A stretch of 64,000 bases of DNA, taken from positions 260,824,572 through 260,888,571 of the forward strand of contig NC_079147.1 of assembly GCF_945859685.1 (NCBI RefSeq), given 5' to 3'. Positions within the stretch are counted from its first letter, which is position 1, and the number at the start of each line of letters is the position of its first letter. The notes beneath the pieces are model-generated. The model ran no database searches. It was not told where the DNA came from and saw only the letters and a list, made by a program, of their open reading frames with translations. Both the position numbers and the translations under genes were made by a program. The stretch is from Eupeodes corollae (taxonomy: Eukaryota; Arthropoda; Insecta; Diptera; Syrphidae). This document shows, piece by piece, positions 22,436-33,990 of the stretch.

Positions 22436-24800
22436 ATGAAATTGACCCTCATAATTTTAGCTTGTGTGGCTGTCATCGGCCTCAAGGCTGATGCTGTCCA
22501 AAAGGATATGGCTTATTTGGAGAAGCAAAAGTTCTTATTCGAGATCTTGTACCGTGTGGAAGATCCTCTTCAATTTGAAGAATACATCAAACTTGGTGGA
22601 AATCTAAACAATGATTCGTCGAAATATCAGGTGAGTTCCAAACAAAAAAACTCTTGTATCACTTAATTTTACTCAATTCATTTCGTCCTTACAGAAATAC
22701 GACAACTTCATGAGCCAGTTCTATGCTACGTACAAGGTTGGTGGTCTTCTTCCCAAAGGAGAATACTTCAGTGCTGTGCAGAAAATTCACGCCAATCAGG
22801 CTTTTGGACTTTTCAACTTCTTCTACTACGCTAAGGACTACGAGACACTGGTGAAAAACATCGCATGGGCTCGTATGAATGTCAACGAGGGTATGTTCGT
22901 CTATGCCTTGACACTTGCCGTCATCCACCGTCCAGACATGAAGGGCCTCATTCTTCCATCAATCTTCGAAATCTTCCCACAACTGCACCTTAATGCCAAA
23001 TCCGTCTACCAAGCTGAGAAATTCGACTCTGATGCCTACAACAGGAGAATCATGCTCGAAAAGGAACTTAAATCCATCTATGAAAAAGACACAGTTCTGG
23101 AAAACTGCGATCATTTCTACTTGAAGGACTGGAAGACCTGGCAATGGTGGAAATTGATGGGTTTGGAAGAGAAATTCTACACTGAAGAAAAAACTTTCCT
23201 CCGAAACAACAGTCAAGAACTAATGAACGACCCCAAGATGAAACAATTGTTGAAGGATGTTGAAGCTTACTATCTACCAGTTGACTACACCCGTGACATC
23301 GGAATCTTAAACGAGGAATCCAAATTGAGCTACTTCACTGAAGATGCTGGTTTGAACGCTTACTGGTACTACCTGAACATGGACTACGCTGACGTTCTCA
23401 GTGGCCAAGAATACAGTTTGAACAAGGACCGTCGTGGAGAATTATGGATTTTCAATGTGCAACAACTTTTGGCTCGTTACTACATGGAACGACTTTCAAA
23501 CGGTTTGGGAGAAGTGGGTGAATTTTCAATGTACGGAACTGTCCAGACGGGCTACGATCCACAATTGGTTGCTTACAATGGAAAAGGATTCAATTACAGA
23601 AAGAACAACTTCAACATGATGTCAAACCCGGACATGGACTTAGCTATTCGTTTGATTGCTATTGACCGTAGATTGGTTGATATGATTGACAGAGGCAAGT
23701 ACAACACCAGCAATGGCGTAGAAATCGATCTCAGCAGCCCAAAATCTATTGAGTACATTGGTAGTTTGATGCAAGGAAACGCAGATGTTTTGGACAAAAC
23801 CTTCTTCGGACATTTTTATCCTCTTCTTAACGTCTACTTGAGTGGAAGTCATGTTGGAGCGTTGAATATCCAGCCTCACGCACTCCAGAACTACGAAACC
23901 ATGCTACGTGACCCACTTTCGTACCAGATCTTCAAGAGAATTGCTGACGTTTACTACAAATTCAAGAACCAACTGCCTTCATACAAACGTGAGGAACTTA
24001 ACGTTCCCGGTGTCAAGATCCAAGATGTTGAAGTAAGCGAATTGAAGACATATTTCGATTTGGTCGATCTCGATATGACCAACTTGTTGAACGAGAAAAT
24101 GGTATTTGCCGATGGAAAACTCGTGTGGGACAAGACCCTGTTGGCCCGTCAAATGCGTTTGAACCACATCCCATACAACTACAACATCAAGGTCCAATCT
24201 GATGCCCCCAAGAAGGTCGTTATCCGTACCTACCTTGCCCCCGAATTCGACCAAAATGGCCAAAAGATCGATCTATTGAGCAACCGTCAGAACTTCTTGG
24301 AAATTGATATTTTCAGCCATGACTTGCCCGCTGGTGAAACCATCATCAAGCGTCAATCAAAGGATACCTATTTCAACACCAACGACCAATCCACTTACAC
24401 CGAGCTTTACAAGAACGTTATGATGGCATACGAAGGCAAACAAGAGTTCTCATATGGAATCAGTGGTGCTCATTGCGGATACCCATCCAGATTAGCCCTG
24501 CCTCATGGTTGGGTTGAGGGCATGCCAATGCAGTTATTCTTCATCATCAGTGAAAGCAACATCGAATCACAAGGGGTCCCCAGTTTTGATCCTAAGACCT
24601 CATGTGGTATTGGGGGAGGAGCTCGTTACGTAGACAATCTTCCCTTGGGTTATCCATTCGACCGGAAGATTGAAAACGTTCAAGAATTCTTGGTACCAAA
24701 CATGTTCTTCAAGAACGTTAAGATCTACCATCAGGACAAACTCGAAAAATACTACCCAATGAAGTATGAAATGTACGGAAACTTCGACTACAACTATTAA
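22436..24800 (+). CDS. Hexamerin gene 2 (LSP-1/arylphorin type, intron 1 missing)
   Basis: CDS join(22436..22630, 22695..24800), 766 aa. The signal peptide (MKLTLIILACVAVIGLKADA) runs without a break into MAYLEKQKFLFEILYRVEDP, so the first intron present in the other four genes is absent. The second intron (64 nt, GTGAGT..ACAG) is kept. Hemocyanin N, M and C domains are complete: DYTRDIGILNEESKLSYFTE, DRRGELWIFNVQQLLARYYM, NVPGVKIQDVEVSELKTYFD, PLGYPFDRKIENVQEF, end FDYNY. The closest relative is gene 1, from which it runs head-to-head with about 6.3 kb between TATA boxes. A run of about 110 residues in the C domain is identical in the two. It is a secreted storage protein of larval haemolymph. 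The poly(A) signal is at 24860-24865. Confidence 0.95.
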
Positions 24801-24899
24801 GAAAAATCAAGATGAAAAACAAATTTAAGCAAATGTGATGCATGTCAAGAGTCTCTTAGAATAAATGTACATATACATATATACAATATAATGATTGTG

Positions 24900-25346
24900 T
24901 CTTCTTAATTTTGAAAACAGACCCAAGTTCTGGTACTTTAATTTTTTCATATGAAGTTGTCGGTCCTTTTCACTTAATAAAAAAATGACAGATTTTTAGA
25001 GCAATGGAACGGACGCCTGATATAACTGTTACAACCAAAATCAAACTGTAATTTATGTTTGCATTATGAAACTGCATTACCTACATACCGACTTGAGTTA
25101 GCACCCAAGAGTAGGCTCTAGTTTCGAAAAACTCTCAACAAAATCTTTAAATTCGAAAAGTGAGCTTCTACTGTCATTTTAAGAATAATAACAATTTCAA
25201 CTGCCAAAATTTGGAAAGTATTTCAAGCTTTTGAAATAGTGGTTCATTTCCAATCCAACCCACATGTGTCAGTTCACGATTTTCTTGGAATCAGTGATTT
25301 AAATAAATAAATATTTTTTTTACCAACAAATTTACTTTAACTTTAT
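24900..25346. other. Intergenic DNA downstream of hexamerin gene 2
   Basis: Nothing recognised beyond the 3' UTR end of gene 2. Confidence 0.35.
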
Positions 25347-25829
25347 AGGCTTTTCACACTAAACTCAAAACCGGGTTTTCGGCAAAAAGTTTTCGAAAAC
25401 CCGAAAATAGTTCACACCGAAGATTTACACGTTTTCATTTGACATTTAAATTTGTTTAACACCGGCTGTCAAATTTTGTATTGATGAAAAAATTTGTGAG
25501 TAAAAAGTTTTGTTCTTCTCAAGTTATTTGTGAAAATAAAATAACTACTGCTTCTGTTGGCCAAATGTGCCTTCAAAATCGCTATATATTGTGGTCGTCC
25601 GACTATTAGGCGGGGTTGAGAAGATTCTGGACGATTTTAGTTTGAGCGCTGAATGTTTCGAAAGGTTTGTTTGTTTAGTTTAACTTTGAATTGCTACTAG
25701 TTTTCGAGAAGTTTTATATAAAACTTGTGGTTTACCAAAAATGTATGGGAAAACTTAAGTTTTCGATGTAGATTGGTCAAAACCGATAATTTCGCGAAAA
25801 CTGGGTTTTGGGCTTGGTGTTCAAAGCCT
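25347..25829. mobile_element. 483-bp MITE with long inverted ends
   Basis: The left end AGGCTTTTCACACTAAACTC and the right end read backwards, AGGCTTTGAACACCAAGCCC, both continue into AAAACC(G/C)(G/A)GTTTTCG. This gives TIRs of about 38 bp with mismatches. The interior is non-coding. Confidence 0.75.
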
Positions 25830-25944
25830 ATTAGGGAAATTTTAAATTTCAATGATAATCCTTGTAAGTATTTAACATTTTAATAAATAAACCGTTTTTT
25901 TTTTTTAAGAAATCCATAAGTAGTTTACGTCAGGAACTACATAA

Positions 25945-26510
25945 AGCAGTATTCACATGAGCGCGACCAACGAACGACGACTGAATCACAAAATGTGAGT
26001 TTATGTATATACGTTTGAAGACATATTTCAACACAAATTCTTAATAAAACGATTACAATATAGTTTCTATTTGATTTATGATGCATACTTTTACTTTTCA
26101 ATATCATATGTTAATAAATTTAAGAAAACAGATTTATTCGTCGCGAAAAAAACTGTAGTTGATACGAACTGTCAAACTTTATTCGCGTTCCACATTATCC
26201 ACACTGGCAACGAATAAAATAATCGCGCTTACTAAAAAAATCATTCTTGTTTTGGTTTCGGTGGTAAATGGTGTTCCGTGTGTTTCGACTGGCTTTAAAT
26301 GGATGTACATGAAATCCTTTTCTAGTTTTGTTTAATAAAAAGGACACCAATAACTTTTTTTTTAAACAAATATAGCACAACACAAAACAAAATTGGCAAA
26401 GTCAAACTTCATTCGCGACGAATTAAAAACTCTCATGTGAAAGAAATGTCAAAATAGAGGAATATTTGTTCATTCGTTGGTAGTTGGTCGTGCTCATGTG
26501 AAGAGTGCTT
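25945..26510. mobile_element. MITE, CACATGAGC family (copy B1)
   Basis: The left end AAGCAGTATTCACATGAGCG and the right end read backwards, AAGCACTCTTCACATGAGCA, are followed by CGACCAAC. Sub-terminal motifs such as TTCGTCGCGA and CAAACTTTATTCGCGTTCCA occur inside. An inverted relative lies at 51.1-51.5 kb. Non-coding; the open frame at 26195-26383 is not supported as a gene. Confidence 0.75.
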
Positions 26511-26590
26511 AACAGCATAAAAGATAGTTAAATTATTAAGGTAATATTTAAATGCATTTTGTATTCGCGAATGGCAATTATTGAAGATTT

Positions 26591-27267
26591 AAGTACTATT
26601 CCCATGAAAGCGACCAAAGCATGAACGAAGATTGGCCCATTTTGACATTTCATTCTGTTTTTGTGTTATTACAAAATATAGATGCATATAGTATTATTCG
26701 TTGATGTGTGGATTGTATGTGGAACGTGAATTGAGTTTGACAATTCGTTACAAGTTACAATCAGATTGCAATTCGTGACCAACTATTTGTTTTCAGAAAT
26801 GTCTCTCATTTTGGCAATGAGCAAGCTAAATAGCGTTGCACATGAAGGCGAACAACGAATGGACGAACAAATTTGATTTTACACATTTCAAAAGTCAATT
26901 TTAAACAAAACACATTTAAATTACAAGAAACTAATTGACACTCATGTTACAAAAATAAAATTTGCATTTTGTTCTCTACAAGAAGACAATTTTGTAAAAC
27001 AATTTGGTAGTAACGAACTGCAGTGTGGTTGCTCCGAACTGTCAAACTCTATTCGCGTTCCACATACCTTCCACACTGCAACGAATAAATTGTTCGCGCT
27101 CAACTTACTTCAAAATTATACCACTTTTCTTTTGTTTGTTGAAAAGGGTAATTATAAATTGACAATTCGTCGCTGTCTGTGAATAGAAACAAAGCTTATG
27201 GGAAAAAAAAATCAAAATATTCGAACATCCACAGTTCGCAGTTCGTAGCTCATGTGCAAGGTGCTTA
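26591..27267. mobile_element. Two more CACATGAGC-family MITE copies, side by side (B2, B3)
   Basis: B2 begins near 26591 (CCATGAAAGCGACCAA). B3 runs from about 26831 (TAGCGTTGCACATGAAGGCG) to 27267 (GCTCATGTGCAAGGTGCTTA). Both carry the internal TTCGCGTTCCACAT and CAACGAATAAA motifs of B1. B2's right end is unclear and may have been lost when B3 inserted. Confidence 0.6.
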
Positions 27268-29316
27268 AGAAACCTTAAGATTATTTAAGCTTTATTTCTA
27301 CTTTTTTTACAATTTGCAAGAAATTGAGGTTTATAAATTGTTTAAACTCCTTTAGAGTTCGATAAGTTAGTGATAAGATAGAAACCAACAAGACCAATGT
27401 AAATGAATGTGGTAAATTATAATGCTATTGTCACTTTGACTTGCGCAAAAACTAAAAGACTTTTTTCTCTGAAGCACTTGTTTGAATTGTCGACGAGTTT
27501 AAACTAAAAATTCATCAATTTGTCCCATAAACTGTTCCTTAATTCTTAATCGTATTTTCGGGTCATTACTAATGATCATTCTGGTTGTTAGAAAAATAGG
27601 ACATACTTTTGGGTGTACTGACAGAAAAATTAGATTTATTTAGTTTATTTTTGGGCTGAACGCTTAATAAACTTGACCTTCTTTGCTCCCTCGAAAACCT
27701 TTTGATTGCTTGTTTTAGCCGACTGAGCTACATTTGACAACATCCGTTTCCGTTTTCCATATAGTCAATGGCATTACCATCTGTCATTATAAAGTTAGCA
27801 TTTGTTTGTTTCATGATGTGACTATTTTTACTTTTGAAACGGAATATTTAATTTTATTTTGACAGATATTATGAAAAAATTAAATAAAAAATCCGCAACA
27901 GAACTCTCGGTGCAGCCAAAAAAAAAATTTGTAAGTCATTTAATCTTCGAGCTTTTAGAAATTCGAAAATAGGTTTCATAAGGTCCATAGTAAAGTAATT
28001 AAACAGAGAGGGTAAAAAAACTGAGCACAACTAAGAAAATTATAACAGTTAAGTGTTCAAGATTTTCTGAACACACACTATCAATACAAAAAATTAGTAA
28101 AGATATTGGCAATCATTTGTCAAGCAAATTATTTTTAAGGGTTAAGCATTTTCTAAATATTTAGTATTCAATTTGAATCATTCGTTCACAGTAAAAAGAA
28201 AATAGTTCTCTTTTACTAAAAACGATGTAACACGTTGGTAGTGACAGATGTGAAAAAAAAACCAAACAAAACTAAATTCGGAAAACGACATATTTATTTG
28301 AAGTGTCAGAAACTCAGAAGTTATATAGCCATTTTGTAGTTTTCACTTTATTAAAATAATAATGCTTAGTAAGATAGTTAATTCGTTTAAAATAAGAAAA
28401 ATCAACTTCTTAGCTCAGTAAGTCTCTAGAATAGCGATAAATTTTTCCTAAATCTTTTCAAAGCTGTATTCCATTTAAACGCTATTAAAATGGACAAAAT
28501 GGCGGATCTGTTTTGCGTTTGTTTAGCTGTCAACTGGATGTCCCTTCAGAATGCAACTTAGACCACCTGCTCAATTCACTGCCTTTTATTTGTGTGACGT
28601 TCTAAGAACTCATATTGGATAGAAGATTCTTGGAACATGCTCGATGCGTTTTGATTTTTGAGTGAAAAGGTAAATGATCTTGATTCTTGATGCCTTGAGT
28701 TTTCTTCAATACTTATTTTATACTTATTCTAAAATAAAGCATACATTACATACCTTAAACTTTTTAGTTTTTCAATGAAGTTTTAAGTGTTTTTTTCAGT
28801 TAAATCAAACTTTTGTCTCCAAACTTAGCTAAAACTAAAAAAAATAACTCATAAATAAAAACACTCTCGATCATCAATATTGTAATCTTTATACTAAACT
28901 GAAATGATTTGTGTTATCACTAGACGCGGTAATGAAATAATACAAGTTAAGTCATTCCCAATTCTGGTTCTATATTTTTTTCAAACCATAAGAATGCTTC
29001 CCTCGATAGTGACGTAGTTTTCCATTTAGAAACATTATTAGTCATTAGTCATTACACTAACTACAGATGTTTCGAACTATTCAAGGTGCTTATCAGTTAT
29101 TACTCTAACAAATTGATCATAAGATAACCTTTGGCACTAATTAAAGCGAATACTATAACCATGAAAGTATGCTTTGTTGTTGAGAATTTAATTATACAAT
29201 AAAACACAAAACAGTTCATTATTCAAATAGTTTTTATCAACTTGTTTAATCTCTGCGAGCGATTTAAAGTCCCTGAATTAAAAAAGTTCAATATAAGTTT
29301 TTTGTTTTGGAATCAC
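27268..29316. other. AT-rich intergenic DNA
   Basis: About 2 kb with no supported gene. An ATG at about 27870 followed by some 20 Lys-rich codons and a GTAAG sequence might be a short exon, but nothing else supports it. Confidence 0.35.
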
Positions 29317-29374
29317 TTTATTCTTAAACAATTCAACAACTTTTCGTTTATATCTTACGAGGCATTTCTTAAAA

Positions 29375-31825
29375 TTAATAGTTGTAGTCGAATTTTCCAA
29401 AGTTTGAGTATTTCTTTGGGAAGTATTTGTTCAATTTGTCCAAGTGGTAGATCTTGACATTCTTCAAGTACATGTTTGGAACAAGGAATTCCTCGAACTT
29501 CTCGATCTTCCTGTCCAAAGGATATCCCAAAGGCATGTTGTCGATGCGTCGCACTCCCGAACCAACTCCAGACATGTATGATGGGTCGTATTTTGAGTAC
29601 TGTTCGTGCTTAGCGTTGTAAGGACTGATCATGAAGAACATCTGCATTGGCATACCACTAATCCATCCACGGGGCAAGATCAAACGGTCTGGGAACAACG
29701 AGTGTGATTCGGAAATGTTCATGTTCAATTGGTGTTTGCCGTCGTAGCACGTCATCAAGTAGTTGTAAATTTCAGAGTATGAAAGTGGATCGCTGGCAGT
29801 CCATTCGAAATCGTTTGAGCTGCGTTCGATGAGGTTCTCACCAGCATTCAAATCGACAAGGAATTCATCGAGTTGCATGTAGTTCTGACGGTTCTCACTC
29901 ATGATCATCATCCTGCCGAATTGGTCGAATTCGGGTCCCAAGAAGATACGAACAACAGCCTTTTGCATCTTGTCGGAAGAAACCTTCAATTTCATGTCGA
30001 ATACTTCGTGGTTGAGACGCATTTGACGGGCCATTAGAGCCTTGTCCCAAACGTATTTGCCATCTTGGAAGACCATTTTGTCGTTCAACAGAGTGCTGAT
30101 GTCCATGTCCATCAAGTCGAAGTAGGTCATCAGTTTGCTAACCTCAACATCTTGGATCTTAACACCGGGAAGGAGTACTTCTTGGCGAGTGTATGATGGC
30201 AGCTTGTTCTTGAACATGTAGAATTTGTTTGCGATGATCTTGAACAGTTTGAATGAAACTGGATCACGGAGCATTGTCTCGTAGTTCATGAGTACATTTG
30301 GCTTGATCAACAAATTGTCGGCGTTTTCACCGCTCAAGTACATCGAGGTCAACATCCACCAGTGGCCCAAGACGTGTTTGTCCAAAACATCAACGTTTCC
30401 TTGCATCAAGTTGCCGATTTGTTCAATGGCTTCAGGCTGGCTAAGGTCAACAATGGTACCGTCCATCAGAACATACTTTCCTGAGTCAATGATGTCATCG
30501 ATTCTGCGTTCGACGTTCATGATCTTCTTTAGCAAATTAATGTTTTGGGAGGTTTCCAGTTCGTAGTAGTTCTTCCTGGTGGTGAATCCGTTTCCGTTGT
30601 GGTAGATCATTTGTGGGTTGTAACCGGTCTTGATCATTCCGTAGTATGAAAGGGTGTTGAAGTCACCAAGTCCGTTGGACAAACGTTCAGCGTAGTAACG
30701 AGCCAACAACTGTTGGATGTTGAAGATGAACAATTCACCGCGACGGTCATTTTCCAGTTTGAATTCCTTGCCAGACAACATTTTTGAGTAATCGAGGTTC
30801 ATGTAGTAGAAGAATGCGTTCAAGCCAATATCCTCGGTGAAGTAGCTCATCTTGGAGTCTTCGTTCAAAATCTCGATATCACGAGTGTAGTCGACAGGCA
30901 TGTACATCATCTTCAGGTTGCTGTTGATGGAGTTCAACAAGCTGTTTTGCTTCAGAGCTGGGATACCATCACGGAGCATGCATTTCTTCTCCACTTGAAT
31001 ACCATCGCCGAGACCCATAAGGTTCCACCATTGGTAAGTCTTCCAGTCCCTCATGTAGAATTGGTCGTTCATCAGCTTGGACATACTGTGGTCTTGATCG
31101 TAAATGGTTGCCAATTCCTTTTCGAGCATAATTTTCCTGTTGAATGCATCGAAGTCGAATTTCTCAGCAGCCATAACGTATTTGCCGTTAAGGAACATGC
31201 TTGGGAAGATTTCGTAGATCTGGGGAAGGATTATTCCTTGCATGTCGGGACGGTGAATGACAGCCATGCTGAGGCAGTAGACGAACATACCTTCGTTAAC
31301 ATTCATACGGGCCCATGCGACATTCTGGACGAATGTCTCGAAGTCCTTGGCGTAGTAGAAGAAGTTGAAAAGTCCGTGGGCTTGGAGCATGTGGATGCGT
31401 TGCATGACACTGAAGAACTCTCCCTTGGGCAAGAGTCCACCAACCTTGTAGGATTGGTAGAACTTCATCATCAATTCATCGTATTTCTGAAACGAGATTA
31501 AGAAACGGTTGAATAATGAGCAAGGAATCTGGGCTTAAAATATTTCCTTACCTCGTAGTGAGCCTTGTCGTTAATCAATTTTCCTCCCATTTTGATCCAT
31601 TCTTCAATTAAGAGATCGTGATCAACACGAAGCAAAATCTCAAGGATGAACTTTTGCTTGTGCAACATGGTCTGGTCAGCTAAAAGAGAAAACTTTACTC
31701 TTGGACAAAGAACTTTTATGCAACTTTAAAATCGTCTTACCAATTTTTCCATGGAAGGAAATGCTGGCTGACTGAACGGCCACTAACGCGGCCATACAGG
31801 CAACGATGAAAACGGCTAATTTCAT
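29375..31825 (-). CDS. Hexamerin gene 3 (Met-rich LSP-1 type)
   Basis: CDS complement(join(29375..31486, 31552..31679, 31741..31825)), 774 aa. Exon 1: signal peptide MKLAVFIVACMAALVAVQSA, phase 1. Exon 2: LHKQKFILEILLRVDHDLLI. Exon 3 holds the full hemocyanin N, M and C domains (DYTRDIEILNEDSKMSYFTE, DRRGELFIFNIQQLLARYYA, LLPGVKIQDVEVSKLMTYFD, PLGYPLDRKIEKFEEF) and ends FDYNY. Met is about 7-8% of exon 3 by hand count, against about 3% in gene 1, so this is a storage protein for sulfur as well as aromatic residues. Over the shared exon-3 sequence it differs from gene 4 at only four residues although the two lie 24 kb apart in opposite orientation. The poly(A) signal is at 29317-29322. Intact. 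Confidence 0.95.
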
Positions 31826-31878
31826 TGTTAAAATGTTTCAAGATACCTATGCACTTCGTCGAATCCCAAGTTCAACTC

Positions 31879-31910
31879 TGTTGTATTCTAGAAAAACATG
31901 GCTTTTTATA
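31879..31910 (-). promoter_or_regulatory. Core promoter of hexamerin gene 3
   Basis: TATAAAAA at 31903-31910 on the minus strand, with a CAGAGTT initiator-like site whose A is at 31879 (31 nt away). The 5' UTR to the ATG is about 53 nt. Confidence 0.65.
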
Positions 31911-32689
31911 TGGTCTTCGAAAGAATCGTACATTGCACATTTTTTCTTTGTTCAAATTTGCCAGCGATAAACTTTGTCATATTTAAATAAAAGAATTATA
32001 ATTATTATTTTTGGAATCCTCCTTATCACTTATTTCTATTGCATGCATCATGAAATTTGATTTATATTGTTTCAGTTAACTAAATTTGCATTAGAAATAA
32101 ATTCTTATCGCACTCAATTAATAATTAATTTTTAAAAATCAAATCTACCTACGTCCTGTTCTATGTCTTACCTATAAGCTATCGAAAAGTGTTTAAGATT
32201 ATGTTGTGCAAGAATATAAAACTAAATCGATCTGCATAGATATCTAAACAATTATGTACAAAGGTATGTCTAGGTTAAAGATTATAATAATTTCATTTCT
32301 AGAAAAGTTGATGTGTATCACGTATGTTTATATGAGAAGGTTAAAGCTGACGAAGATTATTGAAATCCATTATTGGATATTATGATTTTCTCAACAAATT
32401 GTTTCCAAACAAGTTCAAGTGCTTGGCTTTCTCAAAACACAAAGTTGGTTGACCAATTAAAGTTCTGATGGTAGAAGTACTCTAAAAATTGTTCGAAGGT
32501 AAATATGACGTTATTTTCCACAAAAACACCACTTGACCGTAAAAGTTTGAATGGATTGTTTTAGGTCTTATATGAATAAATCAAACAACCATCTTTATTT
32601 TAAAAAAATTTATAAACCCTTTTGATTCTTAATAAATATGAAAAATCAAACATTGGCGTAAAAATTTAAAAAACCACTGCTAAGTGTTT
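31911..32689. other. Upstream region of hexamerin gene 3
   Basis: AT-rich, non-coding; likely holds regulatory DNA of gene 3. No repeat was recognised before the RTE insertion point near 32.69 kb. Confidence 0.35.
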
Positions 32690-33113
32690 AGATGTTCAAA
32701 TAGTAGACATGTGCATTCAAGAGGACACAAGCGTCCACAGGTTTTTCTCAAAACCCAACTCTGTCTATCAACTCCTACTCTCACCTCCCCGCGGTGAACA
32801 TCGGGTGCCTAGTACCTCAACTGGAGATTGGGTTCCAACCCCAGTGGAAAGTTGTTGGGGGCAGCAAACGAGAGAGGGGGGGAGAGGTGTTTCCACTAAG
32901 GCACCTCTCCTTATCCAGACGGCAGCGGAGGAATTCCCGAGATGGAATCAACGGTGGTGTCTACAGTTCCAGTAAGGTCGAACTACTTAGTGAACACCTT
33001 TAGGGCTTCGACATATTTGGAGCCCAGGCCTATAAGGAGCGGTTCATCCGGCTCCCCTTCCTTGGAGTTATACTAAGGATCTGGCCCTCCAGGTTGGGGG
33101 TTGTGCCGTCGGG

Positions 33114-33990
33114 GTGACTTCCTGGCCACGTAAAAACATCATAGTTTCGAAGCAACAACAAGCCTCGGATACAGACGGATTCACTGTTAACAACCCACGC
33201 AAACGAAATAAGGACAACGAACTTCGGATATGTACGTGGAATGTTAGGTCCCTTAACAGACCACGTGCAGCCGAACAATTAGCGGAAGCCCTAAACTGCT
33301 GCAAGGCAGATATTACAGCCATCCAAGAAGTGCGATGGGATGGACCGGGTAAACACAAACTAAAAGACTGCGATATCTACTACGGTGACTGCTACCGAGA
33401 ACAAAGACAGCGTCTATTTGGGTGTGGATTTGTTGTGAGGGAGCGCATCACGACAATCCGCATCAAGGCTAAATTCGCCAACATAAGCCTAATATGTGCG
33501 CATGCCCCAACGGAGGAGAAAGATGAAGACACCAAAGACATATTCTTCGAGCTCTTGGACAAGACATATGAGCAGTGCCCTGGCTATGACATTAAAATTG
33601 TCTAAGGACATTTTAATGCCAAGCTAGGAAGAGAAGACATCTTTGGTGGCATAATCGGGAGATACAGCCGGCACGACACGACCTCCGACAACGGATTCAG
33701 GCTGGTCGATTTCGCTGCGGGGCGAGACGTTCTGGTAGCTAGTACGCAGTTCACGCATCTCAATATCCACATGGGGACATGGAAATCTCCTGATCAATCA
33801 ACCGTCAACCAGATTGACCACATTGCGATCGACGCACGACACTTCTCCAGTATCCAGGATATCCGAACATTCCGAGAGGCCAACATTGACTCGGACCACT
33901 ACCTCGTTGTAGCCAAGGTACGGCTACGGATATCCCGATCCAAGCCAAAACAAGGAAGTACTGTGAGAAGATTCGACGTTAGACGGCTAC
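33114..33990 (+). pseudogene. RTE endonuclease (EEP) domain, broken
   Basis: Apurinic-type endonuclease domain: LRICTWNVRSLNRPRAAEQL (motif I Asn), ADITAIQEVRWDGPGKHKLK (motif II catalytic Glu), then ISLICAHAPT. An in-frame stop at about 33603 interrupts the copy before the GDFNAKLG-equivalent. The later part continues from about 33771 with QIDHIAIDARHFSS and SDHYLVVA, the SDH catalytic box. About 42 bp present in copy 2 are missing near 33436. Database annotations often call this domain craniofacial development protein 2-like because of RTE/BovB homology; that name is misleading here. Confidence 0.85.

Noticed and set aside
30288..31501. Long open frames antisense to hexamerin gene 3, repeated antisense to gene 4 (for example 55803-56357)
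   Set aside because: They mirror the coding strand of highly codon-biased genes. The same shadows appear at both paralogues and carry no domain of their own.
32742..33180. The 5' segment present in RTE copy 1 but absent in copy 2 as a spliced intron
   Set aside because: The segment does not end in AG at the copy 2 junction, so a deletion is more likely than splicing.
33114..33605. Host craniofacial development protein 2-like gene
   Set aside because: The domain is the endonuclease of an RTE element followed by its RT; the host-gene name is a known annotation artefact.
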